DNA from: an uncultured Acidaminococcus sp.
GTDB taxonomy: Bacteria > Bacillota > Negativicutes > Acidaminococcales > Acidaminococcaceae
Reading direction: 5' to 3'
DNA length: 47,094 bases
Assembly (NCBI GenBank): GCA_905213155.1
Contig: CAJMHI010000010.1
Coordinates: forward strand, 1 to 47,094
The notes beneath the pieces are model-generated. The model worked only from the letters and a program-made list of their open reading frames with translations. It was not told the DNA's origin and ran no database searches. A program made the position numbers and the translations under genes. Of the stretch, positions 1 to 6,778 are shown one piece after another; position 1 is the first letter of the stretch, and every line of letters begins with the position of its first letter.

Positions 1-54
1 CCTGCTATGGGTCATTTTAATTTTTGCTGTTCAGTTTCATTTTACAATTTACCA
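1..54. repeat. Left copy of terminal inverted repeat
   Basis: The first 54 bases are the exact reverse complement of positions 47040-47093, and identity stops abruptly at the next base. Here the sequence is the coding frame of a phosphoethanolamine transferase; at the right end it leads into unrelated sequence. The abrupt edges and position at both window ends fit a repeat at which an assembly broke, but a real inverted duplication cannot be excluded. Confidence 0.9.
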
Positions 55-514
55 AAAATATCCTGTGGAAAAGAAGTCGGAACGCCGGATAAATTCTTAT
101 GACAACACGGTGGCCTATACGGATACAGTATTAGAACAAATTTATCATACGGTGTGCACGCAACCCAATTTTAAGAGTATGATTTATATGGCCGATCATG
201 GAGAGGATATGGAGTACAGTCACGAGGCTACAAAATTCACTTGGGCTATGACGCATATTCCCTTCATTATTGTATTGTCTCCAACGTATCAGAAAGATAA
301 CCCTCAGATCGCCAAAATACTTTGGCAACACAGAAACATCTATTGGACGAATGATTTATTGTATGATGCCCTGGTAGACCTGCTGGGGATCCAGAATGTA
401 CCAGGATACTCTCCGAAAATGGACATTGCCTCGGAACAATTTAATATGCCGTTGCAGAATCTGAGAACAAAGCATGGGGAAAAACGAATACAGGATGACC
501 CATCTATTTTGTGA
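2..514 (+). CDS. Phosphoethanolamine transferase (sulfatase-fold), C-terminal part, 5' truncated
   Basis: The reading frame is open from the window edge, so the true start lies outside. The visible part has the features of the alkaline-phosphatase/sulfatase-fold lipid A or core phosphoethanolamine transferases (EptA/EptB/CptA type): a KYP segment followed by SYDNTVAYTD, the usual lead-in to the metal site, and the metal-binding DHGE motif near nt 192-203. These enzymes are inner-membrane proteins with a periplasmic catalytic domain that move phosphoethanolamine from phosphatidylethanolamine to LPS. The catalytic Thr and membrane helices would lie upstream. The next gene begins right after, so the two probably share a transcript. 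Which LPS sugar is modified cannot be told. Confidence 0.8.
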   Translation: MLWVILIFAVQFHFTIYQKYPVEKKSERRINSYDNTVAYTDTVLEQIYHTVCTQPNFKSMIYMADHGEDMEYSHEATKFTWAMTHIPFIIVLSPTYQKDNPQIAKILWQHRNIYWTNDLLYDALVDLLGIQNVPGYSPKMDIASEQFNMPLQNLRTKHGEKRIQDDPSIL

Positions 515-546
515 ATAAAGAAATATGGGGTAAGAGGGGGAATAAA

Positions 547-1524
547 ATGGAGCACGAGGTAGAGATTCCTGAAAAAATTGAAAAAGAACAAATTTGTTTT
601 GGCAGTGATGCTGTCCTTAATAATGCGCATGCTATCCATATAGGCTATGGGATGGATGAGAATTTTGCAATGCCAACGGGCGTGTCTATATTTTCTGTTT
701 TAAAAAACAATGCCGCAGAATCTATTGTCTTTCATATATTAACAGAGAAAATTAGCGATGAGAGTCAACAGAAATTCAGAGAAATCGCAGACGAATTTCC
801 AAACTGCATGATTGTGATTCATATACTGGATGTGCAGATTTTAGATGGATTGCCAGTTTTTTCTTCCTTGGGGAAGGCCGCTTATTTTCGTATCTTGTTG
901 GAAAGTGTTTTGCCAGATTCTATATGTAGCGTCCTCTATTTGGATGGGGATGTCCTTTGCCTAAACGCTATTCGTTCACTTTTAGATAAATCTTTTGATG
1001 GAAATACGATTATGGCCGTAAAAGATGTCCCTGCAACAGCCAAAACGCAGGAGGCAAAGTTTAGGGTGCATGATTATTTTAATTCCGGAGTGCTTTATAT
1101 TAACTTAGTACAATGGCGCAGGGAAAAAGTTACGGAGGCATTTCTCAACGTTTTTTATCGACAGAAAGACGAATTGAACCATCTGGATCAGGATGCCTTG
1201 AATATTGTGCTTAATGATCAAAAGCTGATTTTGGAGCAACGCTTTAACTATATTTCTGATCGTATAGAGACACAGGATGTTCCCCCGCAAACGATTTTTC
1301 TGCATTATGCAGGAACAAAACCATGGTATTTCTGGCTAGATTTTCCTTTACAAAAATATTTTAAGAATTACTACCGCATCTCCCCGTGGCGTAATCAACC
1401 ATTGAATGAGCCTCGCAATTATCGCGAGATGCATTATATGTCCCGTGCTTATTGGCGTAAGAAAAAGTATGCACAGAGCTTAAAATGGCTTGTCCGGTAT
1501 CTTATAACAAAGGCAAAAGCATGA
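547..1524 (+). CDS. Family 8 glycosyltransferase (LPS galactosyl/glucosyltransferase-like)
   Basis: A 325-residue protein matching the GT8 family (LgtC, WaaI/WaaJ, general stress protein A). The N-terminal strand HIGYGMDENF (31-40) is the usual nucleotide-sugar entry. The metal/sugar-nucleotide DxD motif is DGD at 133-135. The acceptor-side signature NSGVLYINLVQW begins at 179, DQDALN is at 214-219, and HYAGTKPW at 253-260 is the typical C-terminal metal-ligand motif. I chose ATG 547 because a purine-rich GAGGGGG site lies just upstream; a GTG at 511 in the same frame has none. Family knowledge says it adds a hexose to the LPS core or a surface glycan at the cytoplasmic membrane face. It sits between a phosphoethanolamine transferase and an acyltransferase, fitting an LPS-modification cluster. 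Confidence 0.85.
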   Translation: MEHEVEIPEKIEKEQICFGSDAVLNNAHAIHIGYGMDENFAMPTGVSIFSVLKNNAAESIVFHILTEKISDESQQKFREIADEFPNCMIVIHILDVQILDGLPVFSSLGKAAYFRILLESVLPDSICSVLYLDGDVLCLNAIRSLLDKSFDGNTIMAVKDVPATAKTQEAKFRVHDYFNSGVLYINLVQWRREKVTEAFLNVFYRQKDELNHLDQDALNIVLNDQKLILEQRFNYISDRIETQDVPPQTIFLHYAGTKPWYFWLDFPLQKYFKNYYRISPWRNQPLNEPRNYREMHYMSRAYWRKKKYAQSLKWLVRYLITKAKA

Positions 1525-1555
1525 AGCATATATTGTAGGAGGAACGAGAAATATC

Positions 1556-2577
1556 ATGATTACAGCGTATTCGTGGAATGATGAACGACTTCAAAATACG
1601 TGGGGGGGGTATATTTAAATAATTGTTACTTATATCCATATAGCTCCTTTGCTTATAACAAATATGTACATAAATATAAATGGCTAAAGCCTAAGACATT
1701 GCTAGAGAAGAGCTATTTCTATGTGTATAGTGAAGAAGGAAACCCTTTGATGGTTCTCCCTTTGACGTTATCGCATGGAAACCTGTCTTTTTATGGGGAT
1801 AATGTTAGTGGGTCTGGACATCTGGATTTGATTTATAATGCCAATATTACAGATCGGCAGATTTTTCAGGCACTCTATGAAATTAGGCAGAAGCATAAAG
1901 GCTATATTTTGGATTTGCATAAATTAAATGAACGGTCACGTCTGTATTCCTTCCTGTCGCGCAATCGAGAGAGTCTGCTGAAATCTTATCAAATGCAGCT
2001 TGCTGAAGAGCGTATTTGTTACAAGATATGTTTCGGGGAAGATTATGATACCTATTTCCAGGGTCTGACGAAGAATTCAAAATCCAATTTGAAGAAATGC
2101 TACAATCGAATTAAGAAGCAAGAAATCTCAATGAAACTGGTTGTTACACAAGGGCCATTTTCGGATAAAACATTGCTTAGTAAACTGATGCATTTATACA
2201 CAATAAGGGAAGGGCAACGGATACACCGAAAAATTAGTTTTGGAAAATACTTAAAGAATCGCTATTTCTCTGCCTTGACTTGGGCGATGGAGAATATGCA
2301 AAGCCACCATACGTTTACATTAATGCTAAATGGAAACCCTGCAGCGTTTATGTCTGGATTTTTGACAAACTACAATGAAATCGTTTTTCCCATTGTGAGC
2401 ATGAATATTGACTATCAACAATTTTCCCCCGGGAAGTTGATGATTTCAGAAAGTGTAAAATATTTGCAGCAAGAGACAACGATTCGCGGGATAGATTTAT
2501 CTCGCGGCGATGAACGCTATAAACGAGAAATGGGCGGTAAGCCACATTATAATTATGCATGTATATTACATTTATGA
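1556..2577 (+). CDS. GNAT/CelD (FemAB-like) acyltransferase, frame split by a G8 tract (candidate phase-variable)
   Basis: The long frame (from GTG 1600) encodes a protein like the BcsL/CelD GNAT family (Acetyltransf_6): an aromatic N-terminal YLYPYSSFAYNK segment, a central TKNSKSNLKK motif, and the C-terminal DLSRGDERYKREMGG signature seen in such enzymes. GTG 1600 has no ribosome-binding site. An ATG at 1556 has AGGAGG 13 nt upstream, but its frame reads MITAYSWNDERLQNTWGGYI and stops just after eight Gs at 1602-1609. Adding one G joins the two frames into one protein of about 340 residues. The gene therefore looks OFF in this sequence, or the tract was miscounted. The family transfers acyl groups, often to sugars or aminoacyl substrates; the neighbours suggest a cell-surface glycan. 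Base composition is AT-rich compared with most of the window. Confidence 0.75.
1602..1609 (+). repeat. Homopolymeric G8 tract inside a surface-modification gene
   Basis: Eight consecutive Gs lie at the junction of the well-started upstream frame (ATG 1556) and the long acyltransferase frame. Nine Gs would put both in one frame. Poly-G tracts of this length are known slippage sites in phase-variable surface genes of Campylobacter, Helicobacter and Neisseria. Confidence 0.85.
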
Positions 2578-2592
2578 TAACACCACAAAATT

Positions 2593-2632
2593 GTCCCCAT
2601 AAGGAAACCTGTGACAGGATCCCTATGGGGAC
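2593..2632. terminator. Hairpin between convergent genes, likely bidirectional terminator
   Basis: Arms GTCCCCATA (2593-2601) and TATGGGGAC (2624-2632) pair perfectly and lie between the acyltransferase and the oppositely oriented fic gene. The T-run is weak on both sides, better on the minus strand (AATTTT). Confidence 0.6.
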
Positions 2633-2640
2633 TCGTGATT

Positions 2641-3690
2641 TTAGCGCTTGCGGATGTATGACGTGGCCGGGCCAGAGCCGACTTTGATGATATAGCCTTC
2701 TTTTACCAGACTGGACAAAGTGCGTTCTATGGTTCCTTGGCTGATATCCGGGCAACGTTCCATCAGATCCTTTTTGCTGATTGTTCCCAGTGTCTGGGAA
2801 ATGATGGCCTTGATCCGGTCTGGCTTGGAAATCTTTCTGGTTACCAGATATTGGATCCGGTCTTCGAATTCATCATATGCTTTTATGATGATGCCTAAGT
2901 AATATTTCACAAAAGGAGCATAGGTGTTTTGGCTTTCGTGCCAGCCGGAAGAACTTGCCTGAAGCGCTTCATGGTAAGTCGTTTCCGTTTTTTCAATCAG
3001 CATTTCCAGGCTGATATATTTCCCGACGATGTAGCCGGCACGATATAAAAGAAGGAGTGTCAGGAGCCGGCTCATCCGTCCGTTTCCGTCATTGAATGGG
3101 TGAATGCATAGAAAATCCAGGATGAACATGGGAGTCAACAGCAATTTATCCATTATGTTTTCCTGCCAGGCACTCTGAAACGATTGGCATAAAGAATCCA
3201 TAGCGTCAGTTGTCTGAAAAGCAGGAACGGGAATAAACCTTGCCTTTTGATTCCCTTGTGCGTCTGTTTCTGCGATGATGTTATCTGCGTTTTTATAGAC
3301 TCCTCCTATGGGTCCTGTTGAATAAGAGTACAGGTCTCGGTGGAGCTGCCTGATGACATTAGGGACAGGGGAAATATAGTCGTGGTTTTCATGAATCAAG
3401 GCAAGTACTTCACGATATCCGGCAATTTCCTGTTCAGACCGATTGTGCGGTTCAGCTTTTTGGCTGACCAGTGCTTTTAATCGTTTGTCACTGGTGCGTA
3501 TTCCCTCAATACGGTTGGAAGATCCTGTGCTCTGAATCAGGGCAACCTCTATTAGTGTTTTCAGTTCATCTGTATTCGCTTCCAAAAATAAATCCTGCCG
3601 GCCCTTGTGTTCATGGATACAAGTAAGAAGCTGGATGATTTCAGGTGTCAGTAAATTTGGTATTTCTTGCGAGTAGTTAAATGTCCGCAT
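2641..3690 (-). CDS. Fic-domain AMP-transferase with N-terminal inhibitory helix and C-terminal winged helix
   Basis: A 349-residue Fic protein. The active-site loop is HPFNDGNGR at 197-205, with His197 the expected base for transferring AMP from ATP to a target hydroxyl. An N-terminal SNRIEG at 58-63 fits the (S/T)xxxE(G/N) inhibitory motif, so this is a class II, self-inhibited Fic enzyme. Residues about 275-345 look like a winged-helix DNA-binding domain (TISKKDLMERCPDISQGTIE), typical of long Fic proteins. I placed the start at ATG 3690 because AGGGAG lies six bases upstream; an in-frame ATG at 3723 lies over the promoter. It is alone on the minus strand. Its target is unknown; the upstream repeats suggest it may bind its own promoter. 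Confidence 0.9.
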   Translation of the reverse strand: MRTFNYSQEIPNLLTPEIIQLLTCIHEHKGRQDLFLEANTDELKTLIEVALIQSTGSSNRIEGIRTSDKRLKALVSQKAEPHNRSEQEIAGYREVLALIHENHDYISPVPNVIRQLHRDLYSYSTGPIGGVYKNADNIIAETDAQGNQKARFIPVPAFQTTDAMDSLCQSFQSAWQENIMDKLLLTPMFILDFLCIHPFNDGNGRMSRLLTLLLLYRAGYIVGKYISLEMLIEKTETTYHEALQASSSGWHESQNTYAPFVKYYLGIIIKAYDEFEDRIQYLVTRKISKPDRIKAIISQTLGTISKKDLMERCPDISQGTIERTLSSLVKEGYIIKVGSGPATSYIRKR

Positions 3691-3712
3691 AAAAATCTCC
3701 CTTATTTTTCTA

Positions 3713-3767
3713 TTATCTGCCATATTTTAGCATAAAATGAGGCAGATAACAAGAGAATGAGGCAGAT
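3713..3767 (-). promoter_or_regulatory. fic promoter overlapped by three GGCAGAT repeats
   Basis: On the minus strand TTGTTA (3747-3752) and an extended -10 TGCTAAAAT (TAAAAT at 3724-3729) are separated by 17 bp. The 12-mer AATGAGGCAGAT occurs at 3736-3747 and again at 3756-3767, and the inverted partner TTATCTGCC lies at 3713-3721 opposite GGCAGATAA at 3741-3749. The copies cover the -35, spacer and start region, as expected for operators. Confidence 0.7.
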
Positions 3768-3782
3768 TGCCATGGACCTGTA

Positions 3783-3838
3783 AAATGAAGAAGTAAACGC
3801 CACCAGACTTCGAATAAGCTGCATTTACTTCTTCATTT
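3783..3838. repeat. 15-bp perfect inverted repeat upstream of the autotransporter
   Basis: Arms at 3783-3797 and 3824-3838 (AAATGAAGAAGTAAA and its complement) are separated by 26 bp. The element lies in the divergent region between fic and the adhesin gene, just before a terminator-like hairpin. Confidence 0.85.
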
Positions 3839-3843
3839 AACGG

Positions 3844-3877
3844 AAGTCACAGTCTAAAATGATTGTGACTTTTTTTA
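3844..3877 (+). terminator. Terminator-like hairpin in the leader region of the autotransporter gene
   Basis: AGTCACA and TGTGACT form a stem followed by seven Ts (3871-3877). No plus-strand gene precedes it within 1.2 kb, so it could end a small transcript starting in the divergent region or act as an attenuator for the adhesin. Confidence 0.7.
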
Positions 3878-3947
3878 ATTGTGGAAAAATGGTATCATAT
3901 ATGTGATAAATATGTACGTAACTACCAAAATACGGAGGGAGAGGGGA

Positions 3948-5747
3948 ATGACAGTGAGAAGATTAAAAAGTCTGAAAAATCGGGGGGGTGCGGCCGTGCG
4001 CAAGTCGTTAGTACTGGCCGTGCTGCTTGCCCTGACCAGTGGCTCGCTGGCGCAGGCGGCGCCTATTGAAAATACGGCGACTGCGGCCAGCGCTATTGCC
4101 GTCGGAGCCAGTAATCAGGCGACAAGCGGATATTCTATTGCTGTAGGTTTCAACAGCCGGGCAACGGCATGGGAAGCCTTGGCTATAGGGGAATCCGTAG
4201 AGGCAACAAATAAATGGGCAACCGTCAGGGGCCGCCTCAGCAAGGCTACGGGAGATTATTCCATTGCCACGGGGCTAAAGACCGTGGCATCAGGAGAACT
4301 CGCCTTGGCTATAGGTGGAAAGGAATCTAGGGCAACGGGAAATTACAGTATGACTATGGGTAGCTTTAACAGCAGCATGGGCAGAAGAGCTGTGACTTTG
4401 GGGAACTGGAACTCAGCTATAGGTGAAAAGTCTGTGGCTATAGGAAATGATACCATAGCCAAAGGAGATAGAGCATTGGCCATAGGGATACTGTCAGACG
4501 CTACCGGAGAGGATTCCGTGGCCATTGGGAAAGGTGCATTTGCGGAAGGAAGCTTTGCTCTGGCGCTGGGCGGGAGTCGTTTTAATGATTCAGTTGCAAT
4601 GGGTGTTAACAGTACAGCTATTGCCGGAGGCAACGCCTCTGAAACAGCCCAAGACGGCATTGCCTTCGGTGTTGCGTCCCAGGCAACGCAGGAGAATGCC
4701 GTGGCCCTTGGTTCCTATGCTATAGCTGACCGGAAGTCCGGAATAGCAGGGTACGATCCAGGCCGCGGGAAGATGGCAGAGGACACGGACAATATCTGGA
4801 GATCCACAGCCGGTGCCCTGTCCATCGGCGGCGGGGTTATCGATGAAGAAATCAGTGCCACGCCCAAGGAAGGATTCGGCCTGAGCAGCACATGGGAATA
4901 TTTTGTGGAAAACGACGGCTATGGGTTAAGCGAGGAAGCACAGAACAGGTGGTTTGAAGCGATGTACGGAGGCCAAAAATATGGGCGAAAGATTTACGCC
5001 ACCCGCCAGATCACCGGCCTTGCAGCAGGCAGCGAAGATACCGACGCTGTCAACGTAGCACAGCTGAAAGCAGCCAGAACCTACCTCAAAGAAGGCGATC
5101 ATATCCATCTGGATACCGCCATCAACGACGATAAATCTACCACCTACACCGTAAACGTTGTTACGAACGGCAAGGTGGAAAAGGGCGATCCCAATATCGT
5201 CACCGGCGGCACGGTGTGGAACGAAACACGCCCCAAACAGGACGGCTACTACATTGCCGTAGCCAATCCGGCGGGAGAAAACCTCACGGTGCTGGATCGG
5301 GAACTCCACAACACCAATGAGCGGTTAAACAAAGTAGGAGCAGGGGCGGCTGCTCTGGCAGCGCTCCACCCGCAGGATTTCAATCCGGAGGACAAGTGGG
5401 ACTTTGCCGCTGGCTATGGGCACTATCGCAGCGCCAATGCCATGGCAATCGGTGCCTTCTATCGGCCGGATGCCAAGACCATGTTTTCCATTGGCGGCAG
5501 TTTCGGCGGCGGAGAAAACCTGATTAATGCCGGTGTCTCTTTTAAGTTTGGAAAAGCCAGTCCCTATGCGGGAGTTTCCAAGGCCGCTCTCACCACGGTG
5601 ATTGAAAACCAGAAGACGAAAATCAATACTCTTGAGACACAGGTAGCGGCACAGGATGCACGATTGAGCAAGCAGGATGCGGAAATCGCCACGTTAAAAG
5701 CACAGAATGCGGACATTATGCGCCTGTTGGCAGAACTAAAGAAATAA
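3948..5747 (+). CDS. YadA-like trimeric autotransporter adhesin with C-terminal coiled-coil extension
   Basis: A 599-residue outer-membrane adhesin. The start ATG 3948 follows GGAGGGAGAGGGG. A basic N-terminus precedes a signal peptide core (RKSLVLAVLLALTSG) ending AQA near residue 37. Residues about 45-260 are 14-residue YadA head repeats of the form SxAxGxxSxA (for example SIAVGFNSRA, SVAIGKGAFA). A neck-like motif ITGLAAGSEDTDAVNVAQLK lies near 350-370. Around 455-545 is a YadA-type membrane anchor (LNKVGAGAAALAAL, then four short strands ending NAGVSFKFG). Unlike classical members the protein does not end there: about 60 more residues form an Ala/Gln/Leu-rich coiled coil (TKINTLETQVAAQDARLSKQ and onward). 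A G7 run lies in codons 12-14, and a GTG at 3996 could start a shorter signal peptide. Expected role: adhesion. Confidence 0.9.
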   Translation: MTVRRLKSLKNRGGAAVRKSLVLAVLLALTSGSLAQAAPIENTATAASAIAVGASNQATSGYSIAVGFNSRATAWEALAIGESVEATNKWATVRGRLSKATGDYSIATGLKTVASGELALAIGGKESRATGNYSMTMGSFNSSMGRRAVTLGNWNSAIGEKSVAIGNDTIAKGDRALAIGILSDATGEDSVAIGKGAFAEGSFALALGGSRFNDSVAMGVNSTAIAGGNASETAQDGIAFGVASQATQENAVALGSYAIADRKSGIAGYDPGRGKMAEDTDNIWRSTAGALSIGGGVIDEEISATPKEGFGLSSTWEYFVENDGYGLSEEAQNRWFEAMYGGQKYGRKIYATRQITGLAAGSEDTDAVNVAQLKAARTYLKEGDHIHLDTAINDDKSTTYTVNVVTNGKVEKGDPNIVTGGTVWNETRPKQDGYYIAVANPAGENLTVLDRELHNTNERLNKVGAGAAALAALHPQDFNPEDKWDFAAGYGHYRSANAMAIGAFYRPDAKTMFSIGGSFGGGENLINAGVSFKFGKASPYAGVSKAALTTVIENQKTKINTLETQVAAQDARLSKQDAEIATLKAQNADIMRLLAELKK

Positions 5748-5887
5748 CAATGATGAAAAGGCGGAGCCATGGTGTTCCGTCTTTTTTCTGCTTTCGATAC
5801 GACGTGTAACATTCCGCTAATTGCAATGTATAGTTCCGAATAGGATAATATTGTTCCGATATTCATTTCTGATGGGATGTAAATGTA

Positions 5888-5916
5888 TTGCGAACGTGCA
5901 ATGAATGTGATAAAAT
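5888..5916 (+). promoter_or_regulatory. Promoter with inverted-repeat operator for the dinJ-yafQ pair
   Basis: TTGCGA (5888-5893) and TAAAAT (5911-5916) are spaced by 17 bp, 20 nt before the antitoxin ATG. ATTGC (5887-5891) and GCAAT (5898-5902) form an inverted repeat between the two boxes. ATTGCAAT occurs again at 5820-5827 and GTTCCGA twice between them, all candidate autoregulatory sites. Confidence 0.7.
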
Positions 5917-5936
5917 TCAATAAAGAGGTGATACAG

Positions 5937-6221
5937 ATGGCAAAGTCAGCAAATATTAATATTCGGATTGAACCTGAGATAAAAAGTTCCGCAGAAACTT
6001 TGTTTTCTTCTTTCGGAATCACCATAAGCGATGCCGTCAATATTTTTATTCGGAAATCGTTGATGGAAGGAGGCATTCCCTTTTCCGTCAGGCAGCCCCG
6101 CTTCAACGCAGAAACAGAAGCTGCGATGAAAGAAGCCCGGGACATTGCTTCCGGTAAAATTGCCGTTAAAAAATATCATTCCGCCAGAGAAATGATAAAG
6201 GATATCACCGATGAAATATGA
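5937..6221 (+). CDS. dinJ: RelB/DinJ-family antitoxin
   Basis: A 94-residue protein with an N-terminal ribbon-helix-helix (NINIRIEPEIKSSAETLFSS, then GITISDAVNIFIRKS) typical of DinJ, followed by a charged C-terminal tail (AREMIKDITDEI) that would wrap the toxin. ATG 5937 follows AAGAGGTG. The stop codon overlaps the toxin start by 11 nt, so the two are translated together. As in known DinJ-YafQ systems it should neutralise the toxin and repress the operon by binding its promoter; the inverted repeat between the promoter boxes is a natural site. The region is AT-rich compared with its neighbours, fitting a mobile module. Confidence 0.9.
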   Translation: MAKSANINIRIEPEIKSSAETLFSSFGITISDAVNIFIRKSLMEGGIPFSVRQPRFNAETEAAMKEARDIASGKIAVKKYHSAREMIKDITDEI

Positions 6222-6486
6222 ACTGGTTACGACTTCCCGCTTTCACAAGGACGTGAAACGGATGATAAAAAGAGGCCTGCCTTTAAACGAATTGGAACAA
6301 GTCCTGGATTGGCTGGCTGATGGAATTGTGTTGGAACCTAAGTACAGGGATCATGAACTGAGTGGGAATTATGCAGGATTTCGGGAATGCCATATTCGTC
6401 CAGACTGGTTGCTGATCTATATGGTTGAAGAAGAAAAATTGATAGTAACGGCAACCAGAACGGGTTCCCATTCGGATTTATTGTAG
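6211..6486 (+). CDS. yafQ: YafQ-type mRNA interferase toxin
   Basis: A 91-residue RelE-superfamily toxin. The residues known to be catalytic in E. coli YafQ are in place: His48 (RDHEL), His61 and Asp65-Trp66 (ECHIRPDW), and His87 in the C-terminal RTGSHSDLL, a hallmark of the YafQ group. Members cut mRNA on the ribosome at in-frame codons. The length is normal and no damage is seen, so the system is probably functional. It overlaps dinJ and is followed by a terminator. Confidence 0.93.
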   Translation: MKYELVTTSRFHKDVKRMIKRGLPLNELEQVLDWLADGIVLEPKYRDHELSGNYAGFRECHIRPDWLLIYMVEEEKLIVTATRTGSHSDLL

Positions 6487-6507
6487 TTGTGAAAAGTTGT
6501 TTAATGG

Positions 6508-6536
6508 CCCGCAGTCGAGTGGATTGCGGGTTTTTC
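6508..6536 (+). terminator. Rho-independent terminator of dinJ-yafQ
   Basis: CCCGCA (6508-6513) and TGCGGG (6525-6530) form a stem followed by TTTTT, 22 nt after the yafQ stop. Confidence 0.85.
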
Positions 6537-6618
6537 CGTTGCCTGAAAAAGGACGCATCACAGTGTCTGGAAGTAAAGCCAACAATCACCATTTCTGTTA
6601 TAATGATAGGGAAATTTT

Positions 6619-6768
6619 AAAGTAGTACGAATTGCCCGTTTTACTACTTTTTTACTACCAAAGGCAGCCGAGTTGTGCCATATTGTGCCAAGTTATGGAA
6701 AGTTCGTGTAAATTACCCTAATTCGGGGCACCTGCTGTAATGCGGCATGGGACGGCATAATCCGGCAT
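6619..6768. repeat. Repeat-rich intergenic stretch with helically phased short repeats
   Basis: Between yafQ and the phosphatase-HD gene (6487-6778) there is no gene. AAAGTAGTA (6619-6627) and TACTACTTT (6642-6650) form an inverted repeat followed by Ts; TTTTACTAC is repeated at 6639-6647 and 6650-6658. TTGTGCCA occurs at 6673-6680 and 6683-6690. CGGCAT occurs at 6743, 6753 and 6763, exactly 10 bp apart and ending just before the ribosome-binding site of the next gene. Confidence 0.8.
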
Positions 6769-6778
6769 AGGAAGGGGT

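Noticed and set aside
1..54. Terminal repeats as insertion-sequence or transposon ends
   Set aside because: One copy lies inside coding sequence of a phosphoethanolamine transferase, no transposase is present, and the window holds many housekeeping genes; target-site duplications cannot be seen.
1600..2577. Simple GTG start for the acyltransferase
   Set aside because: No ribosome-binding site precedes GTG 1600 and the upstream ATG with AGGAGG ends precisely at the G tract, so a simple start is less likely than a split frame.
6600..6778. Attachment site of an integrated element beside yafQ
   Set aside because: The TTTTACTAC repeats look att-like, but no integrase or second copy flanking a mobile segment is found in the window.
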